Shown here in pieces: positions 1-6,895 of a stretch of DNA of 18,620 bases. The stretch comes from Erysipelotrichaceae bacterium (GTDB lineage: Bacteria; Bacillota_I; Bacilli_A; Erysipelotrichales; Erysipelotrichaceae): the NCBI GenBank assembly GCA_003510215.1, contig DOKQ01000062.1, positions 1 through 18,620 on the forward strand. The letters run 5' to 3'. The number at the start of each line of letters is the position of its first letter. Position 1 is the stretch's first letter. A program made the position numbers and the translations under genes. The notes below the pieces were generated by a model that made no database searches, was not told where the DNA came from, and saw only the letters and a program-made list of their open reading frames with translations.

Positions 1-59
1 GTTGGCTGCTCCTCATTTGTGAGGCAGCAGCACAGGGTTCAGCAGTTGTCCTTGTTTGA
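1..59 (+). CDS. 3' end of an unidentified upstream gene (partial)
   Basis: Two frames are open from the left edge. The frame ending in TGA at 57-59 encodes a hydrophobic tail (LLLICEAAAQGSAVVLV) with A/T-rich third positions like the neighbouring genes. Its stop overlaps the GAGGTG ribosome binding site of xerD. The other open frame ends in TGA at 70-72, overlapping the xerD ATG, but has unusually G/C-rich third positions. I prefer the first. The product cannot be identified from so few residues. Confidence 0.3.
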   Translation, partial: WLLLICEAAAQGSAVVLV

Positions 60-68
60 GGTGCAATT

Positions 69-968
69 ATGAAACTATCTGAAGCGATCAAACAGTACCG
101 AATGTACCTTCGTGTATCCATGGGAAAATCTGAGCATACCGTCTCCGGATACACCTCGGATTTAAAGCAATATGCACAGTTTTTAACAGACAATACATTG
201 GTTGAACAAATTACGCTTGAAAGGATTGAGGACTTTTTCCTAAGTCTTTACGGGATTAAAAAGCCATCATCCATTAATCGGATGCTCAGCAGTGTGCATG
301 GTTTTCATGAGTTTTTAGCTTTGCAGTATGATATCAATGATCCAACTGTTTTACTTGATATTCATCGAAGAAAACAACCACTTCCAAAGACGTTTCATCT
401 ATCCGATGTTCAGATTTTGCTAGATTCATTTAAGGATACCGACAAAGACCTGTTTCATAAAGCGATTGTCAGTGTTCTGTTTGCCTCAGGATTACGAGTC
501 AGTGAATGCTGCGGATTAGAGATTCATCAATGTTATATGGATGAACGTCTGTTTAGAATACTTGGAAAAGGAGATACTGAGCGCATTATACCCGGTGCTG
601 ACTGGGCTTTTGAAGCTTTATCACAATATATGGAAACCGTTCGTCCCAAGTGGCGTAGAAAAGCTACTTCGTATGTTTTTATCAATTCGAAAGGTAATCA
701 AGTAACTCGTCAATATATCTATACTATGCTAAAATATAAGTCGAAGGAATGTGGTATTGAACCTTCGATTAACCCGCACGCACTTCGTCATACGCTAGCC
801 ACAACCTTACTTGAAGGTGGAGCAGATTTACGCTATGTGCAACAGATGCTGGGTCATAAGGATATTTCAACCACACAAATTTATACACATATTGATTCAG
901 ATCGGTTGCATCAGGCCGTGGATAATTTACATCCGGGTGCCCGATTGAAAAAGGAGAAAAACAAATGA
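69..968 (+). CDS. xerD: Tyrosine recombinase XerD-like
   Basis: Site-specific tyrosine recombinase of the XerC/XerD family, which resolves chromosome dimers at dif in the cytoplasm during division. The 299 residues match the family length. Residues 1-100 form the N-terminal SAM-like core-binding domain. The catalytic set is complete: R143 (in SGLRVSE), K167 (in GKGD), H237 and R240 (in HALRHT), H263 (in LGHKD) and nucleophile Y272 (in IYTHI). Start ATG 69 follows GAGGTG about 6 bases upstream. The stop overlaps the deoB start as ATGA, so the two genes are translationally coupled. The xerD-deoB pairing is also seen in Bacillus, which favours XerD over XerC or a phage integrase. No integron, phage gene or attachment site lies beside it, so this is a housekeeping recombinase. 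Confidence 0.92.
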   Translation: MKLSEAIKQYRMYLRVSMGKSEHTVSGYTSDLKQYAQFLTDNTLVEQITLERIEDFFLSLYGIKKPSSINRMLSSVHGFHEFLALQYDINDPTVLLDIHRRKQPLPKTFHLSDVQILLDSFKDTDKDLFHKAIVSVLFASGLRVSECCGLEIHQCYMDERLFRILGKGDTERIIPGADWAFEALSQYMETVRPKWRRKATSYVFINSKGNQVTRQYIYTMLKYKSKECGIEPSINPHALRHTLATTLLEGGADLRYVQQMLGHKDISTTQIYTHIDSDRLHQAVDNLHPGARLKKEKNK

Positions 969-2149
969 AACCATTTAAACGGATAATCACGATTGTCCTT
1001 GATTCTGTAGGCGTTGGTGCTGCATCTGATGCGGCAGAATATGGAGATGAAAAATCAGATACACTCGGTCATATTGCTGAGGCGGTTAATGGATTAAACA
1101 TGCCTACCATTCAAACCCTTGGTATGGGGAACTTACATCCAGTCAAAGGCGTTGAACCGAGTGCAAGTCCACTTGGATATTATGGAAAGATGGAAGAGGC
1201 GAGTGTTGGTAAAGATACGATGACCGGACACTGGGAAATGATGGGTCTTTATATTGACAAACCATTTCAGACCTTTACCGATACCGGATTTCCAGATGAG
1301 CTGATTGAGCTGCTTAAAAAAGAAACAGGTTACAACATTGTGGCTAACAAGTCAGCTTCAGGCACAGAGATTCTCGATGAATTTGGTGAGCATCATATGA
1401 AAACCAATGATATGATTGTCTACACTTCCGCGGATTCAGTTTTGCAGATAGCGGCTCATGAAGAAACATTCGGTCTTGAAGAATTGTATCGTGTTTGTGA
1501 GATTGCACGAAAACTAACGATGGAGCCACAATGGCGCGTCGGACGTGTCATCGCCCGTCCATTTATTGGAGAGGGGAAGGGTAAGTTTAAACGAACCTCC
1601 AATCGCCATGACTACGCATTAAAGCCATATGGAAAAACAGCGTTGGATAATCTCAAAGAAGAAGGTTTGGATGTCATTAGTGTAGGAAAAATCGTCGACA
1701 TCTTTGATGGTGAAGGAATCAGTGAGTATTACAAATCCAAAAGCAATGAAGATGGAATGAATATCACTATCGACTTGATGGATAAGGACTTTACTGGTTT
1801 GATGTATGTCAATCTTGTTGATTTTGATGCACTTTGGGGTCATCGACGCAATCCTCAGGGTTATGCAGAGGAACTCGAACTCTTTGATCGTCAGCTCAAA
1901 GTTCTTATTGATAAGATGCAGGAAGATGATTTGCTTGTTCTTACCGCAGATCATGGAAATGATCCTGTACATCAGGGAACGGATCATACCCGTGAGATGG
2001 TCTTTCAGATTTATTACAGCAAGAAATTTACCGGCAGTGGCTTGTTGCCGATGAGTCGAACATTCGCGGATATTGCTGCTACGATTACAGATAACTTCAA
2101 CGTCAAACATCCACCATATGGAACATCCGTTCTATCCTATCTAAAATAA
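965..2149 (+). CDS. deoB: Phosphopentomutase
   Basis: Interconverts ribose or deoxyribose 1-phosphate and the 5-phosphate, linking nucleoside salvage to the pentose phosphate pathway. It is a cytoplasmic, Mn-dependent enzyme of the alkaline phosphatase superfamily. The protein has 394 residues, the usual length. Residues corresponding to the Bacillus cereus enzyme are visible: D13 (in VLDSVGVGA), phosphorylated T85 (in KDTMTGHWE), then metal ligands D288, H293 (in DALWGHRR), D329-H330 (in TADHGND) and H341 (in TDHTRE). The cap domain spans roughly residues 100-220. The ATG lies within the end of xerD with AAAGGAG just upstream, indicating one transcript. A GGTACC hairpin follows the stop. No nucleoside phosphorylase gene follows, unlike the Bacillus operon. 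Confidence 0.97.
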   Translation: MKPFKRIITIVLDSVGVGAASDAAEYGDEKSDTLGHIAEAVNGLNMPTIQTLGMGNLHPVKGVEPSASPLGYYGKMEEASVGKDTMTGHWEMMGLYIDKPFQTFTDTGFPDELIELLKKETGYNIVANKSASGTEILDEFGEHHMKTNDMIVYTSADSVLQIAAHEETFGLEELYRVCEIARKLTMEPQWRVGRVIARPFIGEGKGKFKRTSNRHDYALKPYGKTALDNLKEEGLDVISVGKIVDIFDGEGISEYYKSKSNEDGMNITIDLMDKDFTGLMYVNLVDFDALWGHRRNPQGYAEELELFDRQLKVLIDKMQEDDLLVLTADHGNDPVHQGTDHTREMVFQIYYSKKFTGSGLLPMSRTFADIAATITDNFNVKHPPYGTSVLSYLK

Positions 2150-2158
2150 CAGAAAACA

Positions 2159-2187
2159 GGGTACCGTTAATTATGGTACCCATTTTA
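2159..2187 (+). terminator. Intrinsic terminator after deoB, probably bidirectional
   Basis: Perfect 7-bp stem GGGTACC / GGTACCC (2159-2165, 2175-2181) with a 9-base A/T loop, starting 9 bases after the deoB stop. A T-rich tract (ATTTTATTATTAT) follows on the + strand. In the other orientation the stem is followed by TGTTTTCTGTTATTTT, so it may also stop transcripts of the converging - strand gene ending at 2231. Confidence 0.75.
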
Positions 2188-2230
2188 TTATTATCTAATA
2201 AATATTACATAATATACATTATGCGAAGTT

Positions 2231-3709
2231 CTATCTTAAGCGCTTTTGAATTAAAGGCGCTTTTGATGTTAACTGATTCATCAGATCATGGATATAGCTC
2301 TTCCATGGATTTGTCAGTGTCTCCAGTACATAAATAGATATAAATCGATGATGATCTGTAATCGTTGAATGATATGGCACAATCGTTACGTCCATACAGC
2401 CATGACTTGTTGAACCATGACTATCCATCACCGTAAAACATTGCTCAAATACACCGGGCTTTTCTGTTGTCACTTCATTTAGTGCAATAACCAAATGACT
2501 GATGTCACCATCTTCAGTATCATACGCGAACACATAATTTTTATAGTTATAGACGCTATACTGCATGATGGTTGGCGGCACAGTATGGATATGTGGCGGA
2601 AGATTGATAGAATCAAGAATGGTCACATACATAGTTCCAGAAGCTTTTTCTCCATAGACATCCATGACTTCAAGATACACAGGATAGATGCCACTTTGAT
2701 TGAAATCCGGTTGATTTAGTATGTGAATTCTATCACTTATATTTCCTTCTTCCAAATCATAAGCTGATACATAATCCAATAATTTAATATCTTCTTTGAG
2801 TGTAAATGTTGGATGAATGATATCCAGCCATGGTGCTGTATTGATCAGTTTTGCTTGCAACGTTAAGGGTGTGCCTGAGTAGTCTACAAAGACAGAGGCA
2901 ATCCATATTGGATTTACAGTGTCCCCTTCCACCACAGTTCTTCGTGAGTTGATACAAATATCAGGTTTTCCTGAAAGTTTGTAATGAGTGGTTGTTCCAT
3001 CAAAAAACTGATCTAAAGGCTTTTTAAACACCGTAAACTGCTTGTAATAAAGTCGATTCCCGTAGGTGGAAGAGCAGCTATCCCCTGCTGTTGCAACTGG
3101 AAATAAGGTTGAGGGTCCACTGCGAGCCACAACCGTGGAAAATGTGACTTTGAGTTGGGTATCTTTCAGAGAGGAAGTCGCCTGATAGCGGATATCACCC
3201 ACCTGATGGATGATAGGCTGATTCTGTGGTACATACATAGGCAATCTGTATTTTCGATGTGTATTCTTTGTCTCAATGATTATGGATACGATGTACACTT
3301 GGTCGAGCTGAATATCCTCTAAAGGAATCATTGCTTTGAAACCAACATGTTCATAGAAATAATTACATTCATATTGCTCTTTGTCATAGACATTATTTGC
3401 ACAGTAGTCTTTCCCCCGATATTCCAGCAGGGTTGTTTTCGATACAGGCAAAAGGCTAGTCTGATAACGCTTCGTCTGGTACACACTGGTAAGTTCAATG
3501 ATATATCGATGTGTCGACTCATCCATAAAGTGCTGATCTGTCATTACAACAGCCCAACCCTCAAGGATTACATGATGTTGATCAAATGTCATCTTCGTAA
3601 TTTCATAAGGGGCTTTTTCTTTCGTGACATGTATTGTGGCATAAGCCGGTTCAAAGCTAAGTAACAAGAATAGAATAATCAGTAATACTTTCAAATAGCT
3701 TCTAACCAT
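2231..3709 (-). CDS. Exported protein with two C-terminal Ig-like repeats, function unknown
   Basis: The start at 3709 gives 492 residues and opens with a signal peptide: charged MVRSYLK, a Leu/Ile/Phe core, then AYA at 22-24 as probable cleavage site. An upstream TTG/ATG-type extension to 3745 would bury the signal peptide, and AAAGGCG sits about 11 bases before 3709, so 3709 is preferred. Residues ~40-145 form a beta-rich domain; ~295-367 and ~372-446 are two related repeats (AYDLEEGNIS and AYDTEDGDIS followed by a V-M-D-x-x-G strand), resembling DUF5011/HYR-like Ig folds. The six Cys (103, 115, 212, 252, 424, 438) could form three disulfides outside the cell. No LPXTG motif or C-terminal membrane segment is seen. 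It overlaps the upstream 123-aa gene by 8 bases, so they are coupled. I do not recognise a specific function; cell-surface adhesion or wall association is a guess. Confidence 0.8.
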   Translation of the reverse strand: MVRSYLKVLLIILFLLLSFEPAYATIHVTKEKAPYEITKMTFDQHHVILEGWAVVMTDQHFMDESTHRYIIELTSVYQTKRYQTSLLPVSKTTLLEYRGKDYCANNVYDKEQYECNYFYEHVGFKAMIPLEDIQLDQVYIVSIIIETKNTHRKYRLPMYVPQNQPIIHQVGDIRYQATSSLKDTQLKVTFSTVVARSGPSTLFPVATAGDSCSSTYGNRLYYKQFTVFKKPLDQFFDGTTTHYKLSGKPDICINSRRTVVEGDTVNPIWIASVFVDYSGTPLTLQAKLINTAPWLDIIHPTFTLKEDIKLLDYVSAYDLEEGNISDRIHILNQPDFNQSGIYPVYLEVMDVYGEKASGTMYVTILDSINLPPHIHTVPPTIMQYSVYNYKNYVFAYDTEDGDISHLVIALNEVTTEKPGVFEQCFTVMDSHGSTSHGCMDVTIVPYHSTITDHHRFISIYVLETLTNPWKSYIHDLMNQLTSKAPLIQKRLR

Positions 3710-4073
3710 GAAAACGCCTTTTAACAAAAAGTGAAACTGTGACAAAGAGAACTACAGATAACATCGCGATGGGCTCAATCGCAGATGGTGGCTCTGATAG
3801 ATGGACTGGAAACACACTACTTTCAACTTCACACAAGGAGTTAAAAGTTAAATAGATCGTTTCAATCAGTTCATGATCCTGGTTCATATGGTATAGTTCA
3901 CTAAAAGTTTCGTTAATCCCATAAAACAGTCCGTTCTCTTTTAGAATATAAAATGGATATTGGGAATATAGATACTCCCCTTCCTGAAGTCCAGAAACAT
4001 GCACCTCGTCCACAACACATGGGTGCACGTTAAATGTGGTTGTGGGTATTGAATCTCCGGTATGCAATATCAT
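3702..4073 (-). CDS. Small tail-anchored membrane protein, function unknown
   Basis: A 123-residue protein with a strong ribosome binding site (GAGGTGA about 7 bases before ATG 4073). Residues 1-80 look soluble and beta-rich. A Pro/Ser/Glu segment (92-100) leads to one membrane helix at ~101-117 and a basic tail (VKRRFHG). No N-terminal signal peptide is visible, so either the protein is tail-anchored or it is exported in a way I cannot see. Cys19 and Cys81 form a possible pair, as in the overlapping downstream gene, suggesting the two products act together at the membrane. It lies 43 bases after the CCA-type nucleotidyltransferase gene and is probably the next gene of that transcript. The family is not recognised. 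Confidence 0.7.
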   Translation of the reverse strand: MILHTGDSIPTTTFNVHPCVVDEVHVSGLQEGEYLYSQYPFYILKENGLFYGINETFSELYHMNQDHELIETIYLTFNSLCEVESSVFPVHLSEPPSAIEPIAMLSVVLFVTVSLFVKRRFHG

Positions 4074-4116
4074 TAAAAATCACCTCAACTCTTATATGAG
4101 TCAAAGTGATCAATTC

Positions 4117-4803
4117 CTATTTAAGATACAGATGTTCACAGTGATAATGATGTGAAAGTTGCATAAGTCGTTGTGCCTTATCTGATGTCAGTGGTAGTTT
4201 TAATAGTTTATGTACTTCCATCGCAATGACTTCAATGGACAAAAAGTCGAGGTTTTTGCGATAAGTCAACATCGCTGTATCCAATGCTGGATCGATAGTC
4301 AGATTATATACGATGGCAAATCGGATGGCTCGCAAAATTCGCAGTGCATCTTCTTTGATTTTAATCATAGGATCACCAATGCAGACAAGTTTTCTTTGAT
4401 CCAGATGTTTGACTCCATCAAAAAAATCTAAAATCTTACCCTCTTTATCCATATAGAGCGCATTGATAGTAAAATCACGTCGTTTGGAATCCAACTTAAC
4501 ATCCCTAACAAACTGGATGGTGGAAGGTCGACGGTAATCCAGGTAATTTCCTTCGGTGCGAAATGTGGTAATTTGACATTTTAACGGCTTTTTAAGCTCG
4601 ATTACACCATATTTTCGAGCGAAGCTATTTGGTTGATACTCTTCGAAAATCGTGGCCACATCGTCGCTATGGGCGTCTGTGGCAATATCAATATCTTTTA
4701 AAGGTAGGCCAAGTAAAAAATCACGGACACAACCTCCTACAAGGTAGGCTGCATATCCATGATCTTCCAACTGTTTACATAATTGTTTGGCTTCTTCAAG
4801 CAT
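4117..4803 (-). CDS. cca: Short class II CCA-type tRNA nucleotidyltransferase
   Basis: Nucleotidyltransferase of the class II poly(A)/CCA family, which adds C, C and A to tRNA 3' ends from CTP and ATP. The catalytic head is complete: GGCVRD (23-28), metal-binding D37 and D39 (in KDIDI), RRDFTINALY (108-117) and the nucleotide-selecting neck motif EDALR (151-155) followed by ILRAIRF. The protein stops at residue 228, whereas complete bacterial CCA enzymes are usually about 380-450 residues. The C-terminal body and tail that hold the tRNA elbow are almost absent. The next gene starts only 43 bases downstream and belongs to another family, so the missing part is not in another frame here. The gene starts 1 base after the zinc-protease stop. 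It may be a minimal CCA enzyme, a CC- or A-specific enzyme or another polymerase of the family. Confidence 0.85.
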   Translation of the reverse strand: MLEEAKQLCKQLEDHGYAAYLVGGCVRDFLLGLPLKDIDIATDAHSDDVATIFEEYQPNSFARKYGVIELKKPLKCQITTFRTEGNYLDYRRPSTIQFVRDVKLDSKRRDFTINALYMDKEGKILDFFDGVKHLDQRKLVCIGDPMIKIKEDALRILRAIRFAIVYNLTIDPALDTAMLTYRKNLDFLSIEVIAMEVHKLLKLPLTSDKAQRLMQLSHHYHCEHLYLK

Positions 4804-4804
4804 C

Positions 4805-5494
4805 TTAGCGACGGCGATTGTTCATCAAAACCAATCGCAGAATTTGGAACAAAGTGGCGAGTAATGCCGCAACATATGTGAGTGCTGCTGCAGAAAGCAT
4901 TTGCTTGGCATAGCTCTGCTCATCATAACTTAGAATTCCTTCGTCGACCAAAAGATTCAGCGCCCGTTTGGATGCATTAAACTCAATGGGCAAAGTTACA
5001 GTCTGAAACACTGCTACAACACCTAACATAGCAATCCCGATCCACATAATCTGTGGTGAGATAAATAGGCCCAAAAGAATAACACCCCAGGCAAGATTAC
5101 CTGCAACAACAGTTAATGGCAATAAAGTGTTGCGCACAGCTAAAAAAGCATAGCCATGAGCATGTTGAATGGCGTGACCGACTTCATGTGCAGCTACCGA
5201 AACAGCAGCGATTGAGTTGGTATTGAAAATAGCCGGTGATAACGAGACCACTTTTGTTTTCGGGTTGTAATGGTCACTTAGAACACCTTGACCCATCACA
5301 ACTTCCACATTGTCAATGCCCTGACGACGTAAGATCATACGAGCAACATCAGCTCCTGTATATCGTGTGTTGGCGGCCATTCGGCTAAACTTTTGATAAG
5401 CTCCTTGAACACGTGATTGAGCAAACATCACGACGACGGATGCTAAAACAATTAAGAGAATTTCCGGTAAGGTTGCTCCATATAGAAATGGCAT
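4805..5494 (-). CDS. yugP: YugP-type neutral zinc metallopeptidase, membrane-bound
   Basis: A 229-residue membrane protein of the YugP family (Zn_peptidase_2), about the length of Bacillus YugP. The family is predicted to cleave proteins at the membrane; its substrates are poorly known. An N-terminal hydrophobic segment spans ~8-25. The zinc site HEVGH is at 103-107, and E171 (in EFNAS) is a candidate third ligand. Two helices (~124-146, ~150-168) and a C-terminal one (~203-223) complete it, and it ends in RRR. ATG 5494 has AAAGGAGG upstream. The gene lies just after the HU terminator and before the CCA gene (1-base gap), so it probably depends on read-through of that terminator or on an unseen promoter. 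Confidence 0.88.
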   Translation of the reverse strand: MPFLYGATLPEILLIVLASVVVMFAQSRVQGAYQKFSRMAANTRYTGADVARMILRRQGIDNVEVVMGQGVLSDHYNPKTKVVSLSPAIFNTNSIAAVSVAAHEVGHAIQHAHGYAFLAVRNTLLPLTVVAGNLAWGVILLGLFISPQIMWIGIAMLGVVAVFQTVTLPIEFNASKRALNLLVDEGILSYDEQSYAKQMLSAAALTYVAALLATLFQILRLVLMNNRRR

Positions 5495-5513
5495 AATGAT
5501 TCCTCCTTTTTTC

Positions 5514-5536
5514 TAAAAAAGAAGCTTGCGCTTCTT
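5514..5536 (-). terminator. Intrinsic terminator/attenuator between HU and the zinc protease
   Basis: On the - strand, a perfect 7-bp stem AAGAAGC / GCTTCTT with a GCAA tetraloop is followed by TTTT. It begins 2 bases after the HU stop and ends about 8 bases before the ribosome binding site of the zinc protease. It would trim HU message and let only part of the transcription reach the protease and CCA genes. Confidence 0.85.
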
Positions 5537-5538
5537 CG

Positions 5539-5823
5539 TTATTTTACAACTTCCTTCAATGCTTTCGACGGACGGAAAGCAGGCGCTTTACTTGATGGAA
5601 CTGTAATGGTTTCTTTTGTCTGTGGATTATATCCTTGGCGAGATTCACGTTCTTTCACGCTGAAACGACCAAATCCACTTACGTCGACTTTGCCACCTTC
5701 AACCAAGACTTTGATAATTTCTTCAAAAACTACATCGACGATTTCATTTGCTGATTTTTTTGTAATATCTAAACGTTCGGCTACTTTTTCTGCCAATGCT
5801 TTTTTGTTCACTGATTCACTCAT
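5539..5823 (-). CDS. hup: DNA-binding protein HU
   Basis: Small histone-like protein that bends and compacts DNA as a dimer. From ATG 5823 it has 94 residues, close to the usual ~90, and opens with an HU-type helix pair (KKALAEKVAERLDITKKSA). The family signature GFGRFSVKERESRQGYNPQT and the DNA arm with its TVPSSKAPAFRPSKAL ending are clear. ATG 5823 is preceded by TGGAGG at good spacing. A longer frame to 5877 would add 18 residues with no ribosome site and overlap gpsA, so it is rejected. The gene has its own promoter at the end of gpsA and its own terminator, suggesting high independent expression. Confidence 0.96.
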   Translation of the reverse strand: MSESVNKKALAEKVAERLDITKKSANEIVDVVFEEIIKVLVEGGKVDVSGFGRFSVKERESRQGYNPQTKETITVPSSKAPAFRPSKALKEVVK

Positions 5824-5848
5824 TATATTTCCTCCATTCATCACTAGT

Positions 5849-5877
5849 ATCATATCACCGACAAGGTGTGTTTTCAA
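5849..5877 (-). promoter_or_regulatory. Sigma-A-type promoter for HU
   Basis: TTGAAA (5872-5877), a 17-base spacer and TATGAT (5849-5854) read on the - strand, with TG one base before the -10 box (extended -10). The -35 box overlaps the gpsA stop codon. The expected start of transcription is ~5842, about 20 bases before the HU ATG. Confidence 0.75.
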
Positions 5878-6884
5878 ATATTTTCCTCTTGAAACTCTGA
5901 TTTTAATTCGCGTTGCATTAAGTTTACGGCTGCTTCACTTGGCTTGGCTTCTTCATAAAGTATTTTGTAGACCTGCTCTGTGATTGGCATTGAGATATTT
6001 AACCGCACTGACTCTTCATAAATGACTTTGGCAGCCTTAACACCTTCAACTGTTTTTGTGTTATTATCCCAAAATGGCTTCGCACTATTTGCTTTACCAA
6101 TGATCAGTCCGGCCTGATAGTTTCTTGAATGAACGGAAGTGCAGGTAACAATTAAATCCCCGACTCCGGTTAATCCCAGATACGTCTCGGACTTCCCTCC
6201 CATTGCCACTCCATAACGGCTCATTTCAGCTAAACCACGTGTCATCAAGGCAGCACGCGCATTATCACCCAATCCTAAACCACTCAAAATTCCGCTGGCA
6301 ATCGCAATAATGTTCTTAATACCAACGCCTACCTCTGCTCCGATAACATCGGTGGTTGTGTAGACTCTGAAATAATTGTTTGAAAAAGTTTCCTGAACTA
6401 CTTTGGCAGATGCTTCATTCTCACAGACAGCGTTAATTGAGGTCATCAGACGTACAACAACTTCTTCCGCATGAGATGGGCCAATCAGTGAGACAACATC
6501 CTTCAATAAATCCGAACTGACCGTTTCAGTAATGACTTCTGAAAGTCGTTTATGACTCACAGGATGAAATCCTTTCGCAACATTTACAATAATCGTTGGT
6601 TTTTTTAATATTTCATTCAGCTGCAAACAGACACTTTCGACGGCGGCTGTCGGAACTGCAAGTACAATCATGTCACAGTCCGCCATTCGTTTCATATCTC
6701 CAGTAGCCATAATCTGATCATTTAATCGGACATTCGGGAAAAATTTCTCATTCTGATGATAGCGTGAAATATCCACCACTTCATCGAGATCTTTTCCATA
6801 AATTAACGGTTGATGACGATTGTCAGCCAATACATTGGCTAAAGCTGTTCCCCAGCTGCCACTACCAATAATTCCAATGTTCAT
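5874..6884 (-). CDS. gpsA: Glycerol-3-phosphate dehydrogenase [NAD(P)+]
   Basis: Reduces dihydroxyacetone phosphate to sn-glycerol 3-phosphate for phospholipid (and lipid-linked polymer) synthesis in the cytoplasm. The protein has 336 residues, as usual. The Rossmann fold begins at residue 1 with GSGSWG (7-12). The substrate site includes K104 (in NVAKG), GPSHAEEV (135-142), catalytic K190 (in GVGIKN) and NARAA (208-212). ATG 6884 has AAGGAGG about 7 bases upstream, overlapping the der stop codon; the two genes are 11 bases apart and cotranscribed. The cmk-der-gpsA-HU order resembles that of Bacillus. Confidence 0.97.
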   Translation of the reverse strand: MNIGIIGSGSWGTALANVLADNRHQPLIYGKDLDEVVDISRYHQNEKFFPNVRLNDQIMATGDMKRMADCDMIVLAVPTAAVESVCLQLNEILKKPTIIVNVAKGFHPVSHKRLSEVITETVSSDLLKDVVSLIGPSHAEEVVVRLMTSINAVCENEASAKVVQETFSNNYFRVYTTTDVIGAEVGVGIKNIIAIASGILSGLGLGDNARAALMTRGLAEMSRYGVAMGGKSETYLGLTGVGDLIVTCTSVHSRNYQAGLIIGKANSAKPFWDNNTKTVEGVKAAKVIYEESVRLNISMPITEQVYKILYEEAKPSEAAVNLMQRELKSEFQEENI

Positions 6885-6895
6885 AAAGAGCCTCC

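Noticed and set aside
69..968. The tyrosine recombinase as a mark of a mobile element or integron
   Set aside because: It is paired with deoB in the housekeeping order, with no excisionase, cassette array, attachment repeats or phage genes nearby.
769..990. 73-codon open frame on the - strand across the xerD/deoB junction
   Set aside because: It lies antisense to the conserved catalytic end of xerD and has no ribosome site; a shadow frame.
1619..2110. 163-codon open frame on the - strand inside deoB
   Set aside because: Antisense to the metal-binding core of phosphopentomutase, with no family resemblance or start signal.
2238..2262. Inverted repeat AAGCGC(T)TTT / AAA(G)GCGCTT near the 3' end of the 492-aa gene
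   Set aside because: It lies inside the reading frame, encoding the C-terminal residues, and lacks a T tract on the - strand; on the + strand the T run is only four bases and comes after a better terminator. Not called as a terminator.
5824..5877. 18-residue N-terminal extension of HU
   Set aside because: No ribosome site, overlaps gpsA and the HU promoter, and would make HU longer than the family; ATG 5823 has a strong TGGAGG.
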